Of a DNA stretch of 64,000 nt, positions 54,111 to 64,000 are shown piece by piece. Position numbers and translations under genes: made by a program. Position 1 is the stretch's first letter; each line of letters begins with the position of its first letter. The stretch is from Megachile rotundata (taxonomy: Eukaryota > Arthropoda > Insecta > Hymenoptera > Megachilidae): contig NW_027473725.1 in NCBI RefSeq assembly GCF_050947335.1, positions 100,140 through 164,139 of the forward strand, in the 5' to 3' direction. The notes beneath the pieces are model-generated. The model saw only the letters and a list, made by a program, of their open reading frames with translations. It did not search any database and had not been told where the DNA came from.

Positions 54111-57100
54111 ATATTATGCTTATATGAGCAATAGAACTACAACTACTATACTTATTACTCTTATTATTATCAATCTAACTCATATTATTAACCATATTAT
54201 GCAGATATGATCGATAGAACTACAATTACTATACTCATTACTCTTATTGTTATCAATCTAACTCATATTATTAGACATATTATGCTTATATGATCGATAG
54301 AACGACAATTACTATACTTATTACTCTTATTATTATAAATATAACTCATATTATTAGCCATATTATGCTTATATGATCGATAGAACGAGAATTACTATAC
54401 TCACTACTCTTAGTATTATCAATCTAACTCATATTATTAGCCATATTATGCTTATATTATCGATAGAACGACAATTACTATACTTATCACTCTTATTATT
54501 ATGAATCTAACTCATATTATTAGCCATATTATGCTTATATGATCGATAGAATGACAATTACTATACTTATTACTCTTATTATTATCAATCTAACTCATAT
54601 TATTAACCATATTATGCTTATATGATCGATAGAACGACAATTACTATACTTATTACTCTTATTATTATAAATATAACTCATATTATTAGCCATATTATGC
54701 TTATATGATCGATAGAACGACAATTACTATACACATTACTCTTACTATTATCAATCTAACCCATATTGTTAACCACATTATGCAGATATGATCGATAGAA
54801 CGAGAATTACTATACTTACTACTCTTAGTATTATCAATCTAACTCATATTATTAGCCATATTATGCTTAAATGATCGATAGAACGACAATTACTGTACCT
54901 ATTACTCTTATTATTATCAATTTAACACATATTATTAGCCATATTATGCTTATATGATTGACAGGACGACAATTACTATACTTATTACTCTTATTGTTAT
55001 CAATCTAACTCATATTGTTAGCCATATTATGCTTATATGATCGATAGAACGAGAATTACTATACTCACTACTCTTAGTATTGTCAATCTAACTCATATTA
55101 TTAGCCATATTATGCTTATATGATCGATAGAACGAGAATTACTATACTCACTACTCTTAGTATTATCAATCTAACTCATATTATTAGCCATATTATGCTT
55201 AAATGATCGATAGAACGACAATTACTGTACCTATTACTCTTACTATTATCAATTTAACTCATATTATTAGCCATATTATGCTTATATGATTGACAGGACG
55301 ACAATTACTATACTTATTACACTCACTGTTATCAATCTAACTCATATTATTAACCATATTATGCAAATTTGATCGATAGAACGACAATTACTATACTTAT
55401 TACTCTTATTATTATCAATCTAACTCATATTATTAGCCATATTATGCTTATATGATCGATAGAATGAGAATTACTATACTCACTACTCTTAGTATTATCA
55501 CTCTAACTCATATTATTAGCCATATTATGCTTATATGATCGATAGAACGACAATTACTATACATATTACTCTTATTGTTATCAATCTAACTCATATTATT
55601 AGCCATATTATGCTTATATGTTCGATAGAACGAGAATTACTATACTCACTACTCTTAGTATTATCAATCTAACTCATATTATTAGCCATATTATGCTTAA
55701 ATGATCGATAGAACGACAATTACTACACTTATTACTCTTATTATTATCAATCTAACTCATATTATTAGCCATATTATGCTTATATGAGCAATAGAACTAC
55801 AACTACTATACTTATTACTCTTATTATTATCAATCTAACTCATATTATTAACCATATTATGCAGATATGATCGATAGAACTACAATTACTATACTCATTA
55901 CTCTTATTGTTATCAATCTAACTCATATTATTAGACATATTATGCTTATATGATCGATAGAACGACAATTACTATACTTATTACTCTTATTATTATAAAT
56001 ATAACTCATATTATTAGCCATATTATGCTTATATGATCGATAGAACGAGAATTACTATACTCACTACTCTTAGTATTATCGATCTAACTCATATTATTAG
56101 CCATATTATGCTTATATTATCGATAGAACGACAATTACTATACTTATCACTCTTATTATTATGAATCTAACTCATATTATTAGCCATATTATGCTTATAT
56201 GATCGATAGAATGACAATTACTATACTTATTACTCTTATTATTATCAATCTAACTCATTTTATTAACCATATTATGCTTATATGATCGATAGAACGACAA
56301 TTACTATACTTATTACTCTTATTATTATAAATATAACTCATATTATTAGCCATATTATGCTTATATGATCGATAGAACGACAATTACTATACACACTACT
56401 CTTACTACTATCAATCTAACTCATATTATTAACTACATTATGCAGATATGATCGATAGAACGAGAATTACTATACTTACTACTCTTAGTATTATCAATCT
56501 AACTCATATTATTAGCCATATTATGCTTAAATGATCGATAGAACGGCAATTACTGTACCTATTACACTTATTATTATCAATTTAACACATATTATTAGCC
56601 ATATTATGCTTATATGATTGACAGGACGACAATTACTATACTTATTACACTCACTGTTATCAATCTAACTCATATTATTAACCATATTATGCAAATTTGA
56701 TCGATAGAACGACATTTACTATACTTATTACACTTACTATTATCAATCTAACTTATATTATTGGCCATATTATGCTTATATGATCGATAGAACGACAATT
56801 ACTACACTTATTACTCTTATTATTATCAATCTAACTCATATTATTAGCCATATTATGCTTAAATGATCGATAGAACGACAATTACTACACTTATTACTCT
56901 TATTATTATCAATCTAACTCATATTATTAGCCATATTATGCTTATATGAGCAATAGAACTATAACTACTATACTTATTACTCTTATTATTATCAATCTAA
57001 CTCATATTATTAACCATATTATGCAGATATGATCGATAGAACGACAATTACTATACTTATTACTTTTATTGTTATCAATCTAACTCATATTATTAGCCAT

Positions 57101-57845
57101 ATTATGCTTAAATGATCGATAGAACGATAATTACTATACTTATTACTCTTATTATTATCAATCTAACTCATATTATTAGCCATAATATGCTTATATGATC
57201 GATAGAACGACAATTACTATACACACTACTCTTACTACTATCAATCTAACTCATATTATTAACCACATTATGCAGATATGATCGATAGAACGAGAATTAC
57301 TATACTTACTACTCTTAGTATTATCAATCTAACTCATATTATTAGCCATATTACGCTTATATGATCGATAGAACGACAATTACTATACACACTACTCTTA
57401 CTACTATCAATCTAACTCATATTATTAACCACATTATGCAGATATGATCGATAGAACGAGAATTACTATACTTATTACTCTTATTATTATCAATCTAACT
57501 CATATTATTAGCCATATTATGCTTATATGATCGATAGAATGAGAATTACTATACTCACTACTCTTAGTATTATCACTCTAACTCATATTATTAGCCATAT
57601 TATGCTTATATGATCGATAGAACGACAATTACTATACATATTACTCTTATTGTTATCAATCTAACTCATATTATTAGCCATATTATGCTTACATGTTCGA
57701 TAGAACGAGAATTACTATACTCACTACTCTTAGTATTATCAATCTAACTCATATTATTAGCCATATTATGCTTAAATGATCGATAGAACGACAATTACTA
57801 CACTTATTACTCTTATTATTATCAATCTAACTCATATTATTAGCC
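54111..57845 (+). repeat. Variant 45-mer higher-order repeat, copy 1 (3,735 bp)
   Basis: The order is J-L-M-G-X-N-M-O-B-Z'-Ph-G5-G-Z-P-Qc-R-S2-W-H2 (20 units), J-L-M-G-X-N'-M-O2-B-Zg-P-F-H-H2 (14), J-I-T2-O2-B-O2-B*-R-S2-W-H2 (11). It has the same 45-unit length as the blocks at 18504 but different sub-block lengths and a different third sub-block. Private marks are AACCCATATTG near 54760, AACTACATTATG near 56432, AACTATAACTAC in J at 56933 and ATATTACGC near 57348. Confidence 0.92.
57431..57513 (+). repeat. Hybrid monomer B* (B start, standard-middle end)
   Basis: It starts GCAGATATG with GAACGAGAATT like B but continues TTATTACTCTTATTATTATC and is followed by R, as Qc is. The same hybrid is at 61166 in the next copy, so it was formed before the two 45-mers were duplicated. 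Confidence 0.85.
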
Positions 57846-60800
57846 ATATTATGCTTATATGAGCAATAGAACTACAACTACTATACTTATTACTCTTATT
57901 ATTATCAATCTAACTCATATTATTAACCATATTATGCAGATATGATCGATAGAACTACAATTACTATACTCATTACTCTTATTGTTATCAATCTAACTCA
58001 TATTATTAGACATATTATGCTTATATGATCGATAGAACGACAATTACTATACTTATTACTCTTATTATTATAAATATAACTCATATTATTAGCCATATTA
58101 TGCTTATATGATCGATAGAACGAGAATTACTATACTCACTACTCTTAGTATTATCGATCTAACTCATATTATTAGCCATATTATGCTTATATTATCGATA
58201 GAACGACAATTACTATACTTATCACTCTTATTATTATGAATCTAACTCATATTATTAGCCATATTATGCTTATATGATCGATAGAATGACAATTACTATA
58301 CTTATTACTCTTATTATTATCAATCTAACTCATATTATTAACCATATTATGCTTATATGATCGATAGAACGACAATTACTATACTTATTACTCTTATTAT
58401 TATAAATATAACTCATATTATTAGCCATATTATGCTTATATGATCGATAGAACGACAATTACTATACACATTACTCTTACTATTATCAATCTAACTCATA
58501 TTGTTAACCACATTATGCAGATATGATCGATAGAACGAGAATTACTATACTTACTACTCTTAGTATTATCAATCTAACTCATATTATTAGCCATATTATG
58601 CTTAAATGATCGATAGAACGACAATTACTGTACCTATTACTCTTATTATTATCAATTTAACACATATTATTAGCCATATTATGCTTATATGGTTGACAGG
58701 ACGACAATTACTATACTTATTACTCTTATTGTTATCAATCTAACTCATATTGTTAGCCATATTATGCTTATATGATCGATAGAACGAGAATTACTATACT
58801 CACTACTCTTAGTATTGTCAATCTAACTCATATTATTAGCCATATTATGCTTATATGATCGATAGAACGAGAATTACTATACACACTACTCTTAGTATTA
58901 TCAATCTAACTCATATTATTAGCCATATTATGCTTAAATGATCGATAGAACGACAATTACTGTACCTATTACTCTTACTATTATCAATTTAACTCATATT
59001 ATTAGCCATATTATGCTTATATGATTGACAGGACGACAATTACTATACTTATTACACTCACTGTTATCAATCTAACTCATATTATTAACCATATTATGCA
59101 AATTTGATCGATAGAACGACAATTACTATACTTATTACTCTTATTATTATCAATCTAACTCATATTATTAGCCATATTATGCTTATATGATCGATAGAAT
59201 GAGAATTACTATACTCACTACTCTTAGTATTATCACTCTAACTCATATTATTAGCCATATTATGCTTATATGATCGATAGAACGACAATTACTATACATA
59301 TTACTCTTATTGTTATCAATCTAACTCATATTATTAGCCATATTATGCTTATATGTTCGATAGAACGAGAATTACTATACTCACTACTCTTAGTATTATC
59401 AATCTAACTCATATTATTAGCCATATTATGCTTAAATGATCGATAGAACGACAATTACTACACTTATTACTCTTATTATTATCAATCTAACTCATATTAT
59501 TAGCCATATTATGCTTATATGAGCAATAGAACTACAACTACTATACTTATTACTCTTATTATTATCAATCTAACTCATATTATTAACCATATTATGCAGA
59601 TATGATCGATAGCACTACAATTACTATACTCATTACTCTTATTGTTATCAATCTAACTCATATTATTAGACATATTATGCTTATATGATCGATAGAACGA
59701 CAATTACTATACTTATTACTCTTATTATTATAAATATAACTCATATTATTAGCCATATTATGCTTATATGATCGATAGAACGAGAATTACTATACTCACT
59801 ACTCTTAGTATTATCGATCTAACTCATATTATTAGCCATATTATGCTTATATTATCGATAGAACGACAATTACTATACTTATCACTCTTATTATTATGAA
59901 TCTAACTCATATTATTAGCCATATTATGCTTATATGATCGATAGAATGACAATTACTATACTTATTACTCTTATTATTATCAATCTAACTCATTTTATTA
60001 ACCATATTATGCTTATATGATCGATAGAACGACAATTACTATACTTATTACTCTTATTATTATAAATATAACTCATATTATTAGCCATATTATGCTTATA
60101 TGATCGATAGAACGACAATTACTATACACACTACTCTTACTACTATCAATCTAACTCATATTATTAACCACATTATGCAGATATGATCGATAGAACGAGA
60201 ATTACTATACTTACTACTCTTAGTATTATCAATCTAACTCATATTATTAGCCATATTATGCTTAAATGATCGATAGAACGGCAATTACTGTACCTATTAC
60301 ACTTATTATTATCAATTTAACACATATTATTAGCCATATTATGCTTATATGATTGACAGGACGACAATTACTATACTTATTACACTCACTGTTATCAATC
60401 TAACTCATATTATTAACCATATTATGCAAATTTGATCGATAGAACGACATTTACTATACTTATTACACTTACTATTATCAATCTAACTTATATTATTGGC
60501 CATATTATGCTTATATGATCGATAGAACGACAATTACTACACTTATTACTCTTATTATTATCAATCTAACTCATATTATTAGCCATATTATGCTTAAATG
60601 ATCGATAGAACGACAATTACTACACTTATTACTCTTATTATTATCAATCTAACTCATATTATTAGCCATATTATGCTTATATGAGCAATAGAACTACAAC
60701 TACTATACTTATTACTCTTATTATTATCAATCTAACTCATATTATTAACCATATTATGCAGATATGATCGATAGAACGACAATTACTATACTTATTACTT

Positions 60801-61580
60801 TTATTGTTATCAATCTAACTCATATTATTAGCCATATTATGCTTAAATGATCGATAGAACGATAATTACTATACTTATTACTCTTATTATTATCAATCTA
60901 ACTCATATTATTAGCCATATTATGCTTATATGATCGATAGAACGACAATTACTATACACACTACTCTTACTACTATCAATCTAACTCATATTATTAACCA
61001 CATTATGCAGATATGATCGATAGAACGAGAATTACTATACTTACTACTCTTAGTATTATCAATCTAACTCATATTATTAGCCATATTATGCTTATATGAT
61101 CGATAGAACGACAATTACTATACACACTACTCTTACTACTATCAATCTAACTCATATTATTAACCACATTATGCAGATATGATCGATAGAACGAGAATTA
61201 CTATACTTATTACTCTTATTATTATCAATCTAACTCATATTATTAGCCATATTATGCTTATATGATCGATAGAATGAGAATTACTATACTCACTACTCTT
61301 AGTATTATCACTCTAACTCATATTATTAGCCATATTATGCTTATATGATCGATAGAACGACAATTACTATACATATTACTCTTATTGTTATCAATCTAAC
61401 TCATATTATTAGCCATATTATGCTTACATGTTCGATAGAACGAGAATTACTATACTCACTACTCTTAGTATTATCAATCTAACTCATATTATTAGCCATA
61501 TTATGCTTAAATGATCGATAGAACGACAATTACTACACTTATTACTCTTATTATTATTAATCTAACTCATATTATTAGCC
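57846..61580 (+). repeat. Variant 45-mer higher-order repeat, copy 2
   Basis: Same order and J spacing (20, 14, 11 units) as 54111-57845. Differences noticed are ATCGATCTAAC in the first G, ATGGTTGACAGG in Ph near 58690, ATACACACTACTC in a G near 58880, GATAGCACTAC in L near 59610, and none of the private marks of copy 1. Confidence 0.92.
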
Positions 61581-62908
61581 ATATTATGCTTATATGAGCA
61601 ATAGAACTACAACTACTATACTTATTACTCTTATTATTATCAATCTAACTCATATTATTAACCATATTATGCAGATATGATCGATAGAACTACAATTACT
61701 ATACTCATTACTCTTATTGTTATCAATCTAACTCATATTATTAGACATATTATGCTTATATGATCGATAGAACGACAATTACTATACTTATTACTCTTAT
61801 TATTATAAATATAACTCATATTATTAGCCATATTATGCTTATATGATCGATAGAACGAGAATTACTATACTCACTACTCTTAGTATTATCGATCTAACTC
61901 ATATTATTAGCCATATTATGCTTATATTATCGATAGAACGACAATTACTATACTTATCACTCTTATTATTATGAATCTAACTCATATTATTAGCCATATT
62001 ATGCTTATATGATCGATAGAATGACAATTACTATACTTATTACTCTTATTATTATCAATCTAACTCATATTATTAACCATATTATGCTTATATGATCGAT
62101 AGAACGACAATTACTATACTTATTACTCTTATTATTATAAATATAACTCATATTATTAGCCATATTATGCTTATATGATCGATAGAACGACAATTACTAT
62201 ACACACTACTCTTACTACTATCAATCTAACTCATATTATTAACCACATTATGCAGATATGATCGATAGAACGAGAATTACTATACTTACTACTCTTAGTA
62301 TTATCAATCTAACTCATATTATTAGCCATATTATGCTTAAATGATCGATAGAACGGCAATTACTGTACCTATTACACTTATTATTATCAATTTAACACAT
62401 ATTATTAGCCATATTATGCTTATATGATTGACAGGACGACAATTACTATACTTATTACACTCACTGTTATCAATCTAACTCATATTATTAACCATATTAT
62501 GCAAATTTGATCGATAGAACGACAATTACTATACTTATTACTCTTATTATTATCAATCTAACTCATATTATTAGCCATATTATGCTTATATGATCGATAG
62601 AATGAAAATTACTATACTCACTACTCTTAGTATTATCACTCTAACTCATATTATTAGCCATATTATGCTTATATGATCGATAGAACGACAATTACTATAT
62701 ATATTACTCTTATTGTTATCAATCTAACTCATATTATTAGCCATATTATGCTTATATGTTCGATAGGACGAGAATTACTATACTCACTACTCTTAGTATT
62801 ATCAATCTAACTCATATTATTAGCCATATTATGCTTATATTATCGATAGAACGACAATTACTATACATATCACTCTTATTATTATCAATCTAACTCATAT
62901 TATTAGCC
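61581..62908 (+). repeat. 16-unit block J-L-M-G-X-N-M-O2-B-Zg-P-Qc-R-S2-W-X'
   Basis: It starts like a third variant 45-mer but goes after P to Qc, where the second sub-block has F. From 62398 it equals 51774 on. N ends CATATTATTAACC while O2 and Zg come from the second sub-block, so the block combines parts of the first two sub-blocks. Confidence 0.9.
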
Positions 62909-64000
62909 ATATTATGCTTATATGAGCAATAGAACTACAACTACTATACTTATTACTCTTATTATTATCAATCTAACTCATATTATTAACCATATTATGC
63001 AGATATGATCGATAGAACTACAATTACTATACTCATTACTCTTATTGTTATCAATCTAACTCATATTATTAGACATATTATGCTTATATGATCGATAGAA
63101 CGACAATTACTATACTTATTACTCTTATTATTATAAATATAACTCATATTATTAGCCATATTATGCTTATATGATCGATAGAACGAGAATTACTATACTC
63201 ACTACTCTTAGTATTATCAATCTAACTCATATTATTAGCCATATTATGCTTATATTATCGATAGAACGACAATTACTATACTTATCACTCTTATTATTAT
63301 GAATCTAACTCATATTATTAGCCATATTATGCTTATATGATCGATAGAATGACAATTACTATACTTATTACTCTTATTATTATCAATCTAACTCATATTA
63401 TTAACCATATTATGCTTATATGATCGATAGAACGACAATTACTATACTTATTACTCTTATTATTATAAATATAACTCATATTATTAGCCATATTATGCTT
63501 ATATGATCGATAGAACGACAATTACTATACACATTACTCTTACTATTATCAATCTAACTCATATTGTTAACCACATTATGCAGATATGATCGATAGAACG
63601 AGAATTACTATACTTACTACTCTTAGTATTATCAATCTAACTCATATTATTAGCCATATTATGCTTAAATGATCGATAGAACGACAATTACTGTACCTAT
63701 TACTCTTATTATTATCAATTTAACACATATTATTAGCCATATTATGCTTATATGATTGACAGGACGACAATTACTATACTTATTACTCTTATTGTTATCA
63801 ATCTAACTCATATTGTTAGCCATATTATGCTTATATGATCGATAGAACGAGAATTACTATACTCACTACTCTTAGTATTGTCAATCTAACTCATATTATT
63901 AGCCATATTATGCTTATATGATCGATAGAACGAGAATTACTATACTCACTACTCTTAGTATTATCAATCTAACTCATATTGTTAGCCATATTATGCTTAT
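62398..64000 (+). repeat. 1.6-kb match at 10,624-bp spacing, copy 2 (runs off the window)
   Basis: Partner of 51774-53376. The match is still perfect at the last base, so a tandem duplication with a 128-unit period probably continues to the right. Confidence 0.87.
62909..64000 (+). repeat. Start of another 22-mer copy, cut by the window end
   Basis: J-L-M-G-X-N-M-O-B-Z'-Ph-G5-G and 13 bases of the next unit. The last G ends ATATTGTTAGCC, as the one at 53281 does, so a G5 unit is expected just outside the window. Confidence 0.9.

Larger units (their letters stand above)
1..64000 (+). repeat. 83-bp AT-rich satellite array spanning the whole window
   Basis: Every part of the window is made of head-to-tail copies of one 83-bp unit, readable by the conserved words TAACTCATATTATTAGCC and ATATTATGC. 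There are 771 full units and a 13-base partial unit at the right end. The consensus unit has roughly 29 A, 34 T, 14 C and 6 G. No copy is inverted and no foreign DNA interrupts the array. Because 83 is not a multiple of 3 and each unit carries TGA, TAG, TAA and several TTA/CTA/TCA words, all six frames close within two or three units, so no credible protein gene exists here. The array runs off both ends of the window. A centromeric or heterochromatic location is inferred from size and homogeneity and not shown by any sequence marker. Confidence 0.99.

Noticed and set aside
1..64000. CRISPR array, suggested by a regular short repeat with variable parts
   Set aside because: The supposed spacers are not unique: every part of the 83-bp unit is conserved and recurs many times. 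There is no leader, and no cas gene is present.
1..64000. Protein-coding genes or a repetitive protein
   Set aside because: The 83-bp unit shifts frame each copy and carries stops on both strands in every frame within two or three units, so open stretches stay very short.
1..64000. TATA-like promoters and AT-rich terminators
   Set aside because: TATA and TTATTATTAT words occur in every unit because the sequence is about 76% A+T. None is set apart by context, so calling them would be arbitrary.
1..64000. CENP-B box in the satellite
   Set aside because: I looked for a TTCG core followed by a CGGG-type core. Some units (W, V1 variant) have TTCG, but no CGGG word follows in the unit, so no box is supported.
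1..64000. Transposon or other foreign insertion, or an inverted block
   Set aside because: The unit words continue in phase from end to end, and I found no run of the reverse-complement word GGCTAATAATATG on the + strand.
1..64000. Naming the species or satellite family
   Set aside because: I have no confident memory of this monomer, and nothing else in the window carries taxonomic information.

Overview
This window is one uninterrupted tandem satellite array. I see no gene, RNA gene, transposon, microsatellite block or inversion in it. The repeat unit is 83 bp, about 24% G+C, and every copy lies in the same orientation. The + strand is C-rich over G (about 14 C to 6 G per unit). Counting from the first base (units start at the word ATATTATGC), there are 771 complete units plus 13 bases of the next. 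The phase drifts by only 6 bp over the 64 kb. That drift is explained by two 80-bp units (1246-1325 and 1990-2069), so from base 2070 every unit start fits 83n-5 at each point I checked. The sequence suggests a eukaryotic nucleus, most likely centromeric, pericentromeric or other heterochromatin, in a long-read assembly. I do not recognise the satellite family and cannot name the organism.

Units come in recurring types, named here by diagnostic words. P: ATTGACAGGACGAC, TCACTGTTATC, ends AACC. Q: starts GCAAATTTG (Qa CACTAAACTC; Qb CATATTAATC and CAACC; Qc standard middle; Qd ATAATTATTAC). F: Q-like with ACATTTACT and TTGGCC. R: GAATGAGAATT, ATCACTC (R2 has CTACTGTTAG). S: ATTGTTATC (S TTACATG; S1 standard; S1' TTAAATG; S2 ACATATTAC; S3 AATGTAAC; S4 ATATTTTTAG; S5 ATATTGTTAG). 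T: TTAAATG, GATAATTATT (T2 GATAATTACT). U: CTATATTTATTACACTCACTA, then ATCATGC. V: GATAGCACGACATTTACT (V1 ATTTAAC; V2 CAGCC). K: GATCGACAG, CAACTACTATATTT. C: TTACTCGTATT, AACAATATTATG. D: TTATAATATCG. W: TATGTTCGATAG, GAGAATT. X: TATATTATCG, TTATCACTC. Y: GCAGATATG, GATAGATCGAG. Z: TTAAATG, CTGTACC, ATTTAAC (Z' adds AACACAT; Zg has AACGGCAATT). G: GAACGAGAATT, CTTAGTATTATC (G5 TATTGTC; Gs CTAGTC). J: GAGCAATAGAACTAC. L: GCAGATATG, GAACTAC, ends AGAC (L' ATATCATCG). M: TATAAATATAAC. N: GAATGACAATT, ends AACC (N' CATTTTATT). O: ACACATTAC (O2 ACACACTAC), then ACATTATGC. B: GCAGATATG, GAACGAGAATT, TACTTACTAC. H/H2: ACTACACTTATT (H2 has TTAAATG). I: GCAGATATG, TACTTTTATTG. Ph: P-start/S5-end hybrid.

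Layout. Bases 1-3.7 kb are the most diverged stretch and hold both 80-bp units. Bases 3.7-18.5 kb, 35.7-52.3 kb and short links elsewhere form domain I. It is built from reusable cassettes, mostly beginning with P: a 581-bp 7-mer P-Qa-R-S-T-U-V, a 664-bp 8-mer P-Q-R-S-W-X-Y-Z, a 913-bp 11-mer P-Qb-C-D-R2-S4-G-S5-G5-G-Z, and a 581-bp 7-mer J-L'-M-Gs-X-Y-Z. Bases 18.5-26.0, 28.2-35.7 and 52.3-64.0 kb form domain II, which carries types N, O, B, F, H, I and T2 in higher-order units of 45 monomers (3,735 bp) and 22 monomers (1,826 bp).

Superimposed on the cassettes are long near-identical duplications. A 9,644-bp pair lies at a 9,711-bp spacing (17272-26915 and 26983-36626). A 5,005-bp pair lies at 7,802 bp (36156-41160 and 43958-48962) and has a 362-bp same-length replaced tract inside. 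A 1,631-bp pair and a 1,797-bp pair both lie at 3,403 bp. A 1,603-bp match at 10,624 bp runs off the right end. Several junctions fall inside hybrid monomers. The pattern fits repeated unequal exchange plus gene conversion, all in register with the 83-bp unit. All comparisons were made by eye, so mismatch counts are minima.
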